This document shows, piece by piece, positions 36,161 to 45,285 of a DNA stretch of 64,000 bases. The notes beneath the pieces were generated by a model. It saw only the letters and a list, made by a program, of their open reading frames with translations. It was not told where the DNA came from and searched no databases. The stretch is from the NCBI GenBank assembly GCA_023404715.1, contig JAEYAR010000101.1, positions 17,778 through 81,777 on the forward strand. The letters are read 5' to 3'. The translations under genes and the position numbers were made by a program. The DNA is from Bacillota bacterium. Lineage in GTDB: Bacteria > Bacillota > Clostridia > Christensenellales > Aristaeellaceae. Position 1 is the stretch's first letter. Every line of letters begins with the position of its first letter.

Positions 36161-36210
36161 GGTCCGCTGTCAAGCAACGTATCCCTTATTGGGAAAGGGC
36201 AGCCGCGATA

Positions 36211-37050
36211 TCAGGAGGCGTCCCCCTTTGCCAGCGGCGTGGGCAGCGTCGGGCGGTCCCTTTGCTGGCGGCGGAATTGCAGCGGCGTCACCCCAAACTG
36301 CTGGCGAAACCGGCGCACAAAATTGCTCGCGTCGCCGTAGCCGCATTGCATCGCGATCTCTAGCACGGATAGCTCGCTTTTGAGCAGCAGCACCTTGGCG
36401 TGCGTCAGGCGGCTCTGTGTGACGTACTGCGCCGGGCTCATGCCCACGTGCTGGCGGAAGTGAGCGGAAAGGCAACCCGTGCTGACGTGAAACTTCGCCG
36501 CCAGAGCGCGCAAAGAGAACTTCTCCGCGAAGCTGCGGTCCAGTTCGTCGAGAATGTCCTGCATGGGCAAAAAAGACATTTCACGCGAGGGCAGGAACAT
36601 GTCCGGTCGCAGGGCCAGCGCGTCGGCGAGGATGAGCGTCATCAACGCCTCGATCCGCTCGTCCATATAGGCGCCGCCCCGCTTCGCCGCATCCCTCAGC
36701 AGGGCAAAGTACGTGTCAAAGCGCGGCTTGTCCTCCCCCGTCGGCAGGACGTAAGAAAATTTTTCGCCGTGAAAGCGAAAGACTGACAGCAACAGCACGT
36801 CGTTGTGAAACGCTTTGAGCTGCGTCGGGGGGATGAGCAGATAATACCGCCGGTATACACCCGAGATCATGCGCGTGGCGTGCTCGTCGAACTGATTGAG
36901 AAACACCAGCGACCCGGCCTCCACGCGGTACGGCGTCCCACGGATGGTCAGCATCACCGCGCCTTCGAGCACGTAAAGCAGCTCGTAGTATACGTGCGTA
37001 TGGATATGATGCGACAGCGGCCGGTCGCTGTAGACGATCTCAAAGGGCAA
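36211..37050 (-). CDS. AraC-family regulator with cupin-like sensor domain
   Basis: 279 residues. The start is a TTG at 37050, with GGAGG nine bases upstream; no ATG lies near. The N-terminal 150 residues look like an AraC-type cupin ligand pocket ('HHIHTHVYYELLYVLEGAVML' region). The C-terminal 100 residues hold two helix-turn-helix motifs ('LRALAAKFHVSTGCLSAHF', 'CGYGDASNFVRRFRQQFG'). It is divergent from the redox operon starting at 37161, with 110 bases between, and most likely regulates it. Confidence 0.9.
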   Translation of the reverse strand: MPFEIVYSDRPLSHHIHTHVYYELLYVLEGAVMLTIRGTPYRVEAGSLVFLNQFDEHATRMISGVYRRYYLLIPPTQLKAFHNDVLLLSVFRFHGEKFSYVLPTGEDKPRFDTYFALLRDAAKRGGAYMDERIEALMTLILADALALRPDMFLPSREMSFLPMQDILDELDRSFAEKFSLRALAAKFHVSTGCLSAHFRQHVGMSPAQYVTQSRLTHAKVLLLKSELSVLEIAMQCGYGDASNFVRRFRQQFGVTPLQFRRQQRDRPTLPTPLAKGDAS

Positions 37051-37160
37051 TTTTTTCAGCCTCCGATGCGAATTTACATATTTTCATGGCGGATCCGCGC
37101 ATTTCTCTGCGCATTTGTACTTTATCATAGTCTCAGCAGAAAGGCAAGGAGGCTATGGCC

Positions 37161-38456
37161 ATGTCACACGAAACCTTCCACTATCAATCTTTGGAAGAGG
37201 TACGGGATACCGCCCGGATGCTGGGGGCGTTCGTCCCCCTGTCCGAGGACTTGACGCCCCTGTACGCGCCGCTTTCCCTGGGCGGTAAGTCCGCTGTAAA
37301 CCGCATCGCCTTCCAACCTATGGAGGGCACGGACGGCACGGACGAGGGGGCGCCCGGCCCGCTGACCGTGCGCCGCTACGAGCGCTTTGCCAAGGCAGGC
37401 CCCGGTCTCATCTGGTTTGAGGCGGTGGCCACCGTGCCCGAGGGCCGGGCCAGCGCGCATCAGCTGTACCTAACGGAGCAAAATCTGGACGCTTTTCGCC
37501 GCCTGAACGATCGCATCCGTGAAATCTGTCTGAACGAGAACGGCTATATCCCCCTGATCGTGATGCAGGCCACCAACAGCGGCCGCTATTCAAAGCCGAA
37601 CGGCTATCCCGAGCCGATGATCGCCTACAACTGCCCGCCCCTGGAGGATACGCCCCTGCCAAAGGAGCGCATCGTGTCCGACGATCAGCTGCGCCGCTAC
37701 GAGTCCGCCTTCGAATCAGCCGCCCGCCTCAGTCAGCGCGCGGGCTTTGACGGCATGGACGTCAAGTGCTGCCACCGCTACCTGGCCTGCGAGCTGCTCA
37801 GCGCCTACACGCGCCCGGGCAGCTACGGCGGCAGCTATGAAAACCGAACCCGTTTCCTCAAAAACGCTTACCGCGCCGCGCAGGCGGGTGCAAGCGGCGA
37901 TTTCTTCCTCACCAGCCGCCTCAACGTATACGACGGCTTCCCCTATCCCTACGGCTTCGGCGTGCGCGAGGGCAGCCTCGAACCGGACATGACCGAGCCG
38001 ATCCGCCTCATCCGCGAGCTGCAGGATGCATTCGGCATCCCCCTCATCAACGTCACCATGGGCAACCCCTACAAGAACCCGCACGTGAACCGCCCGTACG
38101 ACCGCGGCAACTACGTGCCGGACGAGCACCCTCTGACGGGCGTGGGCCGCATGATGCAGGGGCTGTCCGAAATTCAGGCCGCCCTGCCGTGCCTCCCCGT
38201 GCTCGGCAGCGCCTTCTCCTACCTGCGCCAGTTCTCCCCCAACCTGGCCGCCGGCATGGTCGGGGCCGGGCACTGCGCCATGGCAGGCTTCGGGCGCATG
38301 GCCTTCGCCTACCCGAACTTCGTGCAGGAGGCGCGTAGGACGGGACAGGTGGACAAGCGAAGCGTCTGCATCACCTGCGGTCAATGCGCCGCGCTGCTGC
38401 GCGCGGGCAAGCCCGCCGGCTGCGTGATGCGCGACAGGGAGGTGTACAAGCTGTGA
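37161..38456 (+). CDS. NADH:flavin oxidoreductase (Old Yellow Enzyme type) with C-terminal Fe-S motif
   Basis: 431 residues; ATG 37161 is preferred to 37155 because AAGGAGG is better placed. An OYE-type FMN barrel, with 'NRIAFQPMEGTDG' near 45, 'PLIVMQATNSGRYSKPNG' near 130, and 'VLGSAFSYLR' near 350. The last 30 residues carry four cysteines (C403, C406, C409, C421: 'VCITCGQCAALL ... AGCVMRD'), the 4Fe-4S pattern of enoate reductases. In those enzymes a FAD/NAD domain follows, but here the protein ends. It may reduce an enone or unsaturated intermediate with electrons from a separate protein. First gene of a four-gene operon. Confidence 0.87.
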   Translation: MSHETFHYQSLEEVRDTARMLGAFVPLSEDLTPLYAPLSLGGKSAVNRIAFQPMEGTDGTDEGAPGPLTVRRYERFAKAGPGLIWFEAVATVPEGRASAHQLYLTEQNLDAFRRLNDRIREICLNENGYIPLIVMQATNSGRYSKPNGYPEPMIAYNCPPLEDTPLPKERIVSDDQLRRYESAFESAARLSQRAGFDGMDVKCCHRYLACELLSAYTRPGSYGGSYENRTRFLKNAYRAAQAGASGDFFLTSRLNVYDGFPYPYGFGVREGSLEPDMTEPIRLIRELQDAFGIPLINVTMGNPYKNPHVNRPYDRGNYVPDEHPLTGVGRMMQGLSEIQAALPCLPVLGSAFSYLRQFSPNLAAGMVGAGHCAMAGFGRMAFAYPNFVQEARRTGQVDKRSVCITCGQCAALLRAGKPAGCVMRDREVYKL

Positions 38457-39196
38457 AGACCGCGCTCGTGACGGGCTCCAGCCGAGGCATCGGCCGGGGT
38501 ATCGCCGACCTGCTGGCAGTAAACGGCTATACCGTCGTCTATTCAGGCGCCCGGCCGGAGCGCCCCGCCGACCTGCCCGCGGATGCGGACTATGTCCCCT
38601 GCGACATCGCCGACGCCGCCCAGCGCCGGGCCGCCATCGGCCACGTGGTCGAGGCCTACGGCAGGCTGGACGTGCTGGTGAACAACGCAGGCGTCGCGCC
38701 GCTCAAGCGCTGCGACCTCCTGGAGATGGAGGAAGAAAGCTTTGACCGGGTGATCGGCATCAACCTCAAGGGCACGCTATTCATGTGCCAGCTGGCCGCG
38801 ACCGAAATGCTGGCCGCCCAATCCCGCCTCGCGGATTACACGCCCCGCATCATCAACATCGGCAGCCTGTCCGCCTATACCGCCAGCATCTCACGCGGCG
38901 AATACTGCATCAGCAAGGCCGGCGTGGGCATGGTGACGAAGCTCTTCGCCGACCGCCTGGCCGTCGCGGGCATTCCGGTGTTCGAGGTGCGGCCCGGCAT
39001 CATCGAGACGGACATGACCCAAGGGGTGCACGGGAAGTACCAGCGCCTGATCGAGGACGGGCTGCTCCCCGTCCCCCGCTTCGGCAAGCCGCTCGACGTG
39101 GCGCGGATGGTGCTGGCCTGTTGCTCGGGCCTGCTGGACTATTCCGCCGGGCAGGTGCTCGACGCGGACGGGGGCTTTGCCCTCAGGAGGCTATGA
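38453..39196 (+). CDS. Short-chain dehydrogenase/reductase (SDR)
   Basis: 247 residues starting with GTG 38453, which overlaps the TGA of the previous gene; GGGAGG stands ten bases before. Classical SDR: 'ALVTGSSRGIGRGI' (TGxxxGxG), 'LVNNAGVAP' (NNAG), catalytic Ser in 'NIGSLSAYT' and 'YCISKAG' (YxxxK). A ring or sugar hydroxyl is oxidised, or a ketone reduced, with NAD(P). Translational coupling to the OYE-type enzyme shows they act together. Confidence 0.92.
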   Translation: MKTALVTGSSRGIGRGIADLLAVNGYTVVYSGARPERPADLPADADYVPCDIADAAQRRAAIGHVVEAYGRLDVLVNNAGVAPLKRCDLLEMEEESFDRVIGINLKGTLFMCQLAATEMLAAQSRLADYTPRIINIGSLSAYTASISRGEYCISKAGVGMVTKLFADRLAVAGIPVFEVRPGIIETDMTQGVHGKYQRLIEDGLLPVPRFGKPLDVARMVLACCSGLLDYSAGQVLDADGGFALRRL

Positions 39197-39198
39197 CG

Positions 39199-40971
39199 AT
39201 GAGAGAGCTCAAAGCCCGAACGGTCGTCGTCGGCTCCGGCTGCGCGGGCTTCAACGCCGCCGACTGGCTATGCGCCCTGGGCGAGGAAGACGTGCTGCTG
39301 GTCACGGAGGAGATGCGCGCGGGCACGTCGCGCAACACCGGCAGCGACAAGCAGACCTATTACCGTCTCTCCCTCGCGGGGGACGAGGGCGACAGCGTCG
39401 GCAGCCTGGCCCAAACCCTCAAGCGCGACGACGTGGACGGCGACATCGCCCTTTGCGAGGCGGCGGGCTCGGCCCAGTGCTTCTTCAAGCTGGTGCAGCT
39501 GGGCGTGCCCTTCCCGTGTAACGAGCTGGGCGAGTTTGTCGGCTATAGGACCGATCACGACGTGCGCACCCGCGCCTCGTCCGCCGGCCCCTTGACGAGC
39601 CGGTATATGACCGAGGCGCTCGAGGCGAGCGTCCGACGCCGCGGCGTGCCCATCCTGGATCACGCGCTCGCCTATCGCATCCTCGTGGACGACGGCGGCG
39701 TCTGCGGCCTGCAATGCCTCGACACGAAGGCCATGCAGTGGGTCTCTATCCGCTGCGCACACGTCGTGCTGGCCACAGGCGGCCCTGCTTGCATCTACCA
39801 AAACCGCGTGTACCCCGATAGCCAGCTCGGCATGAGCGGCATGGCCTTTGAGGCCGGGGCCGCCGGGGCAAACCTGCATTGCTGGCAGTATGGACTTGCC
39901 TCCACGCAGTTCCGCTGGAACGTGTCGGGCAGCTATCAGCAGGCCCTGCCGCGTTACGTTTCGGTCGACGGTGGCGGCCGCGAGCGCGAGTTTCTCCTGG
40001 AAAGCCTCACGCCCGCCGAAATGCTGCGCTGCATCTTCCTCAAGGGGTATGAATGGCCCTATGATCCCCGCAAGCTGGACGGCTCCTCCCGCATCGACGT
40101 GCTGGTCAAGGCCGAGGAGGACAAGGACCGTCGCGTCTTTATGGATTACCGCCGCAACCCCACCGGCTACTGTCTGGACGCGCTGGACGAGGAGGCGCTA
40201 AGCTACCTGCAAAGCTGTGGCGCCACCCAGGATACGCCCATCGAACGCCTGCGCGCCATCAACGCGCCCGCCATCGACCTGTATCGCGCGCACGGCATCG
40301 ACCTGCAGCGCGAGATGCTCGCCGTCAGCGTCTGCGCCCAGCATCACAACGGCGGCGTGGCGGTAGACTGCCATTGGCAGTCCGACGTGCCCGGCCTGTA
40401 CGTCTGCGGCGAGGCCGCGGGCACGTTCGGCCAATACCGCCCCGGCGGCACGGCGCTGAACAGCACGCAGGTCGGCTCCATGCGCGCGGCCGGGCACATC
40501 GCCCGCCTGAGCGGGCGCGCCGTCCCTTCCGTTCTGCCCGATGCAAACCCGTTGATGCTGCCCGAAGGGGATCCGACAGATCTGATGCGCGAGCTACAGG
40601 CGCGCATGACGCGCTACGCCGCCTTTCAGCGCGACGAGCAAGGCATCCGCGGGCTGCTTGCCCGGCTGGATGAGATCGAACGCAGCCTCGCGCCCGCGAG
40701 CCTTGACGACCCGCTGCTGCCGGACCGCCTGCGCCTGCGGGACATGATGCGCACGCAGCGCGAGGTGCTCAGCGCGATGCTCTTGAGCCTAAAGGACGCC
40801 CAGAGCGGCGTTGTGATCACGCGCGGCGGGCATAGCGAGCGGCGCGAGGCACGCCCCCTGCCCGAGCGTGATCTGTGGTTTGAGCGCGTATGGCGTACAT
40901 ACCGCGAAGCGCGACCGGCTAAGCGGCCCGACGAGACAGCAAAACAAAGCGTAACCGATAAGGGGGAATGA
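39199..40971 (+). CDS. FAD-binding fumarate-reductase/aspartate-oxidase-type flavoprotein
   Basis: 590 residues from ATG 39199 (CAGGAGG eight bases before). FAD-binding 'VVVGSGCAGFNAADWL' at residues 8-24, 'SRNTGSDKQTYY' near 50, 'HVVLATGGPACIYQNR' near 190, and 'GLYVCGEAAGTFGQYRPGG' (in part) near 400. The last 110 residues are helical, like succinate dehydrogenase flavoprotein C-termini. Such proteins reduce C=C bonds (fumarate, urocanate or other enoates) in anaerobes. No signal peptide or covalent-flavin domain is seen. It lies two bases after the SDR gene and may be the partner reductase or the electron donor of the OYE-type enzyme. Confidence 0.88.
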   Translation: MRELKARTVVVGSGCAGFNAADWLCALGEEDVLLVTEEMRAGTSRNTGSDKQTYYRLSLAGDEGDSVGSLAQTLKRDDVDGDIALCEAAGSAQCFFKLVQLGVPFPCNELGEFVGYRTDHDVRTRASSAGPLTSRYMTEALEASVRRRGVPILDHALAYRILVDDGGVCGLQCLDTKAMQWVSIRCAHVVLATGGPACIYQNRVYPDSQLGMSGMAFEAGAAGANLHCWQYGLASTQFRWNVSGSYQQALPRYVSVDGGGREREFLLESLTPAEMLRCIFLKGYEWPYDPRKLDGSSRIDVLVKAEEDKDRRVFMDYRRNPTGYCLDALDEEALSYLQSCGATQDTPIERLRAINAPAIDLYRAHGIDLQREMLAVSVCAQHHNGGVAVDCHWQSDVPGLYVCGEAAGTFGQYRPGGTALNSTQVGSMRAAGHIARLSGRAVPSVLPDANPLMLPEGDPTDLMRELQARMTRYAAFQRDEQGIRGLLARLDEIERSLAPASLDDPLLPDRLRLRDMMRTQREVLSAMLLSLKDAQSGVVITRGGHSERREARPLPERDLWFERVWRTYREARPAKRPDETAKQSVTDKGE

Positions 40972-40973
40972 AC

Positions 40974-42122
40974 ATGGTGAATCGACCGCGCGTGCTTCTC
41001 ATCGGCGTCGGCGGCTACGGCAACGTCTATCTCAGGGAGATGACTGCGCACGATACCGGTGCCGACATCGCGGGCATCTGCGAGACGGACCCGCGCATCG
41101 GCGAGCGGTTTCCGATTATAGCGGAAAGGCGCATCCCCGTCTATTCCAGTCTGGAGGCGTTCTACGCCGAAAACACGGCGGATTTGGCCGTCATCGTCTC
41201 GCCCGTGCACTATCATACCGAGATGACGCTTACCTGCCTGGCCCATGGAACCCATGTGCTGTGCGAAAAGCCGCTATGCCTCACCTTAGAGGAGGCCGAC
41301 CGCATGGCGGAGGCCTCGCGGGCGACGGGCAAATTCATCGCGCTGGGCTATCAGCTCGACTACCGGCGCGACGTACTGGCCTTGAAGCGGGAAATTCTGG
41401 CCGGGCGCTTCGGCCGGCCCCAGCGCCTGGCCATCTATCATTGCTACCGGCGCGGCGCGAAGTACTATGCGCGCAACAATTGGGCAGGCCGTATCCGCGT
41501 GGACGGCCGCGAGGTATTCGACAGCCCCTTTACAAACGCCTGCGCCCATAATTTTCAGATGATGACGTTTCTGCTAGGCGACAGCATGCGAACCGCCTGC
41601 GATTTGACGCAGGTGGAGTCCGAGCTGTACCACGGCAACCCCAACGTGGAGAATTACGACATCGCCGCCCTGCGGTTTCGGACGGCGGACGGCGCGCAGC
41701 TCCTTTACTATACCGCGCACCCGCTGAAGCCCGTCGACCTGGGCCCCTACGGCGTCTTCGAGTTTGAGAAAGGCACGGTCACGTTCGACTCCGAAAAGCC
41801 CTCCTTCAAGGCCGTCATGCGAGACGGCGCCCAAATCGACTATGCCGCGATCGATCCCGGGCATCCCTTGCAGAAGCTTTACGACGCCCTGGACTGCGTG
41901 AAAAACGGCGGCGCGCCTATCTGCGGCGTCGAGGCGGACAGGCCGCACATCCGCGCCGTGCGCATGGTGCAGGCGCAGAGCGTCCGTCCGGTACGAGAGG
42001 ACCTGCGCTGCACGATGGAGGCGGACGGCGACACGTTCCTGTATATCCGCGGCCTGGAAGATGTCTTTGCCCAAAGCGCCCGCGCCTGGGCGCTGCCGGG
42101 AGAGATCGGATACAAACTGTAA
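40974..42122 (+). CDS. Gfo/Idh/MocA family oxidoreductase
   Basis: 382 residues from ATG 40974 (AAGGGGG seven bases before); an ATG at 40968 overlaps the previous stop. Rossmann 'VLLIGVGGYGNVYL', 'VLCEKPLCLTLEEAD' with the EKP Lys near 96, and 'FDSPFTNACAHNFQMM' near 190 holding the catalytic His. It should oxidise or reduce a sugar-like hydroxyl with NAD. Last gene of the redox operon; its presence suggests the substrate has a sugar or cyclitol moiety (inference). Confidence 0.9.
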   Translation: MVNRPRVLLIGVGGYGNVYLREMTAHDTGADIAGICETDPRIGERFPIIAERRIPVYSSLEAFYAENTADLAVIVSPVHYHTEMTLTCLAHGTHVLCEKPLCLTLEEADRMAEASRATGKFIALGYQLDYRRDVLALKREILAGRFGRPQRLAIYHCYRRGAKYYARNNWAGRIRVDGREVFDSPFTNACAHNFQMMTFLLGDSMRTACDLTQVESELYHGNPNVENYDIAALRFRTADGAQLLYYTAHPLKPVDLGPYGVFEFEKGTVTFDSEKPSFKAVMRDGAQIDYAAIDPGHPLQKLYDALDCVKNGGAPICGVEADRPHIRAVRMVQAQSVRPVREDLRCTMEADGDTFLYIRGLEDVFAQSARAWALPGEIGYKL

Positions 42123-42136
42123 TCTCTACGGTATAT

Positions 42137-42167
42137 AAAAGGCTTCCGTTTTGATCGGGAGCCTTTT
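42137..42167. terminator. Bidirectional terminator
   Basis: AAAAGGCTTCCG and CGGGAGCCTTTTT with a 6-base loop, between the convergent Gfo/Idh stop at 42122 and AraC stop at 42185. Confidence 0.88.
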
Positions 42168-42184
42168 TGTATGCCCTTTTCGCA

Positions 42185-43045
42185 TCAGTCGAGGATTTTT
42201 TCCTCGATCATCGTCTTTCGATACTGCTTGGGCGTCTTGCCGTAGCACGCCTTGAAGTGCTGTATGAAGTAGTTTACGTCGCCAAAGCCCGTACGCATGG
42301 CGATTTCCTGGATGGATAGCTGGCTCGAGCACAGCAGCTTTTTGCCCATGGAGACGCGCAGCTTCGTCAGATACTGGCGCGGACTCATGCCGATTTGGCT
42401 GTGAAAACACTTGGAGAGGTAATTGGGGCTCATGTAGCACTGGCCGGCGAGCGTCTGAATCGTGATGGGTTGATCGTAGTGCTCGTCCATATAGCTCTTC
42501 ACCGCCTGGACGGGCTGCGTATAGGGCGCGGCGACAGGGCAGAAAAAGCTGCGAAAATTGCGGTACAGCTCGCTGAAAAGACGGCCTAATAGGCTGCGTA
42601 AATACACGCTCCTCCACTCGCCCTCCCAGTCCATCGAAAATTGAACGTCGTACATCTCCCCCAGGATGGCCTCGATCTTCTCCGCGGCGGGCGATACGTC
42701 CAAAAAGCGCGGCGCGCACGCCGCGTCCGCCGCGTCCGCCGCGGAGCCGCCCTGAAAGACGGAGAGGCGGGCCGATTCATTGAAGATCCGATCCGCCGTT
42801 CTGTCGGAGAATTGGATGAAATAGCGGTCATAGGGGTAGCGCAGCACGCTCAGCCCATGGGAGACGTTCTTCGGGATGAAGATCATCGACTTGGGGTTTC
42901 GCACAAAGCCGTCGACGACGGAATGATCCGCCCGCTCATAGTGAAAGAGGAACGATCCGCTCAGGCAATACATGATCTCGTATGCGTTCGCGTGCGCGTG
43001 CGTAAACGTCGCGGGCAGCCTGTGGCTGTGGCGGCTGATTTCCAA
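42185..43045 (-). CDS. AraC-family regulator with cupin-like sensor domain
   Basis: 286 residues. Probable start TTG 43045, with GGGAAGGTG six bases before; a GTG at 43054 is in the same frame. N-terminal cupin ('TFTHAHANAYEIMYCLSGSF'), then the AraC DNA-binding pair ('IQTLAGQCYMSPNYLSKCF', 'TGFGDVNYFIQHFKACYG'). It is divergent from the importer operon at 43293 with 247 bases between, where an A/T-rich inverted repeat lies, so it is the probable regulator of that importer and of the large protein behind it. Confidence 0.9.
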   Translation of the reverse strand: MEISRHSHRLPATFTHAHANAYEIMYCLSGSFLFHYERADHSVVDGFVRNPKSMIFIPKNVSHGLSVLRYPYDRYFIQFSDRTADRIFNESARLSVFQGGSAADAADAACAPRFLDVSPAAEKIEAILGEMYDVQFSMDWEGEWRSVYLRSLLGRLFSELYRNFRSFFCPVAAPYTQPVQAVKSYMDEHYDQPITIQTLAGQCYMSPNYLSKCFHSQIGMSPRQYLTKLRVSMGKKLLCSSQLSIQEIAMRTGFGDVNYFIQHFKACYGKTPKQYRKTMIEEKILD

Positions 43046-43187
43046 TGGTAACACCTTCCCACACGATATGTCTACGTTTGATGACGGTGGGAATTAAAGA
43101 GACGATGGAAGCAAACGCAGGTTTTATGCGCACTATATAGCAATCATCTAACGTGTCTCAAAAAATAGAGGAAATAAGGCGAGAAAC

Positions 43188-43242
43188 ATAGATTATTACG
43201 GAGAAAAATCTATATTTTTGCGCTTCTGCTATAGTATATAAT
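43188..43242 (+). promoter_or_regulatory. Promoter and inverted repeat before the third LplB-type operon
   Basis: TATAAT at 43237-43242 with TTTTTG 16 bases upstream. Just before it lies ATAGATT ... AATCTAT (about 43188-43214), a 7-base inverted repeat with a 12-base gap, suited to an AraC-type activator site next to the weak -35 box. Confidence 0.5.
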
Positions 43243-43292
43243 AGGTTCACGTTTTATGCAAGAGCGTCATTTTTATCTGGGGAGGCTTGTAG

Positions 43293-44267
43293 ATGATGAA
43301 CATCAACCCGCGCGCTTTGAAGAAGGACGGTTCATCTGTAATCCATCAAGGGGCTCTGTCTCCTCGCAAGAGCGGCATGTCTTATTTTCGCGCCCATTGG
43401 ATCCTATACGCGATGCTGCTGCTTCCGCTCCTGTACTATTTTTTATTTCATTATCTACCGCTCCCAGGCCTTGCGATCGCCTTTAAGGACTACAACATGT
43501 TCAAGGGCATCTGGCAAAGCGATTGGGTAGGCCTTCGGTATTTCCGCCAGGTATTCCAGTTTGAAACCTTCTGGCTTTCCGTGCGCAACATGCTGGTGCT
43601 CAACGTGCTGGGCCTGGCGCTGGGCTTTCCCGCGCCGATCATCCTGGCGCTGTTCCTCAACGAAATTCGCAATCAGAAGTTCAAAAAGACCGTGCAGACG
43701 GTTCTGTACCTACCGCACTTCATCTCCTGGGTCATCGTCGGCGGCATGATGTATCAGCTGTTCGCTTCCTCCGGCCTGATCAATACGGTGGTGAAGATGC
43801 TCGGCGGCTCGGCGATCCCCTTTCTTTCCAGTAACGGCTGGTGGATCTTCACCTACTTCATCGTCGGTCTGTGGAAGAGCATCGGCTGGAACACCATCAT
43901 CTACCTGTCGGCCATGACGGGCATCGATCAGGAGATCTACGAGGCCGCGCGCGTCGACGGCTGCTCGCGCTTTCGCATGATGGTCTCGATTACCGTGCCC
44001 TGCATCCTGGATACCGTCGTCATCATGCTGATCCTGGCGATCGGCGGCCTGGTGAGCATCGGCTTTGAACAGCCCTACGTCATGCAAAACAGCGTCGTCA
44101 TGGAGGTCGCCGACGTCGTCAGCACTTATGTCTACCGCGTAGGCCTGCAGCAGGGCAAGTTCAGCATCGGCACCGCCGTCGGCCTGGCGCAATCCGTGAT
44201 CAACTTCATCCTCGTCATCAGCGCCAACACGATCAGCAAGCGCATGACGGGCAAGGGCATCTGGTAA
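43293..44267 (+). CDS. Carbohydrate ABC transporter permease (LplB type)
   Basis: 324 residues with six membrane segments and a 35-residue N-terminal extension. 'LLPLLYYFLFHYLPLPGLAIA' (in part), 'FKDYNMFKGIWQSDWVGLRYF' (in part) and the EAA loop 'EAARVDGCSRFRMMVSITVP' near 230 define it. GGGGAGG stands seven bases before ATG 43293. First gene of the operon. Confidence 0.92.
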   Translation: MMNINPRALKKDGSSVIHQGALSPRKSGMSYFRAHWILYAMLLLPLLYYFLFHYLPLPGLAIAFKDYNMFKGIWQSDWVGLRYFRQVFQFETFWLSVRNMLVLNVLGLALGFPAPIILALFLNEIRNQKFKKTVQTVLYLPHFISWVIVGGMMYQLFASSGLINTVVKMLGGSAIPFLSSNGWWIFTYFIVGLWKSIGWNTIIYLSAMTGIDQEIYEAARVDGCSRFRMMVSITVPCILDTVVIMLILAIGGLVSIGFEQPYVMQNSVVMEVADVVSTYVYRVGLQQGKFSIGTAVGLAQSVINFILVISANTISKRMTGKGIW

Positions 44268-44280
44268 GGGGGTAAGGCAG

Positions 44281-45153
44281 ATGAAAGAATCAAGAGGCGA
44301 TCGCATTTTCAAAGGGTTTACCGTTTTTCTCGTGGTCCTGATCGCGGCCAGCTGCCTGTTCCCGTTCCTGTACATCGTGTCGGTCTCCTTCTCCAATAAG
44401 ACCGCCGTCATGCGCAGCGAGGTCTTTCTCTGGCCCGTGAACTTCGATCTTGCGGCCTACAAGGCGGTGTTTAACAACCATGCGCTCATGACCTCCATGT
44501 GGTTCACGATCTTTCTGACCGTGCTCAACACGCTCATCGCGCTCGTCATGACCGTGCTGTGCGCGTACCCGCTGGCCAAGTCGGATCTGCGCTTCAAGAC
44601 GCCGCTGCTGCTGCTCGTCATGTTCACCATGTACTTTTCCGGCGGCATGATCCCCGGCTACATCAACATCAAAAACCTGGGCCTGCTCAACACGTTCTGG
44701 GCGCTCATCCTGCCGGGCTGCCTTTCGACCTATAACATGATCCTGATGAAGAGCTTTTTCCAGGCGATGCCCAAGGAGATCGAGGAATCCGCCTTTGTAG
44801 ACGGCGCCAACGACGCGGTCGTGCTGGTAAGGATCATCCTGCCCCTCTCCAAGGCCATGCTGGCAACCATCGCGCTGTTTTACGCGGTGGGCCGCTGGAA
44901 CGGCTTTATGGACGCGCTGCTCTACATCAACGACGAAAAGATGTATACCATCCAGGTCCGTCTGCGCCAGCTGATCCAGTCCAGCCAGGTCAGCGCGTTG
45001 ATGGAGGACATCCCGGAGATCAAAACCGACGTCATCGCCGAGACCATCAAGGCCGCGTGCCTGGTATTCAGCATGATTCCCGTCATGATCATCTACCCCT
45101 GGCTGCAGAAATACTTCGTCAAGGGCGTCATGATCGGATCGGTCAAAGGCTGA
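44281..45153 (+). CDS. Carbohydrate ABC transporter permease (LplC/YtcP type)
   Basis: 290 residues, six membrane segments. EAA loop 'EESAFVDGANDAVVLVRIILP' (in part) near 175, and the typical C-terminus 'KGVMIGSVKG'. It starts 13 bases after its partner behind AAGGGGG. Forms the importer channel with the preceding gene. Confidence 0.92.
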   Translation: MKESRGDRIFKGFTVFLVVLIAASCLFPFLYIVSVSFSNKTAVMRSEVFLWPVNFDLAAYKAVFNNHALMTSMWFTIFLTVLNTLIALVMTVLCAYPLAKSDLRFKTPLLLLVMFTMYFSGGMIPGYINIKNLGLLNTFWALILPGCLSTYNMILMKSFFQAMPKEIEESAFVDGANDAVVLVRIILPLSKAMLATIALFYAVGRWNGFMDALLYINDEKMYTIQVRLRQLIQSSQVSALMEDIPEIKTDVIAETIKAACLVFSMIPVMIIYPWLQKYFVKGVMIGSVKG

Positions 45154-45285
45154 CGCCTTGTGGCGGGGAAGGGGCCTCCTCAAACGCTACGGGTGTGCGC
45201 TCGCTTCGCCCGCGCCAGATCCATGCTTCTTATCGGCTTTCTGCCGGAGCGTCCGGCAAAAAATATATCTCAGGAGGAATCCCCT

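Noticed and set aside
45154..45285. Possible riboswitch in the 132-base gap before the binding-protein gene
   Set aside because: Only a small CCGG hairpin followed by A residues is seen; no known aptamer core and no terminator in the right orientation.
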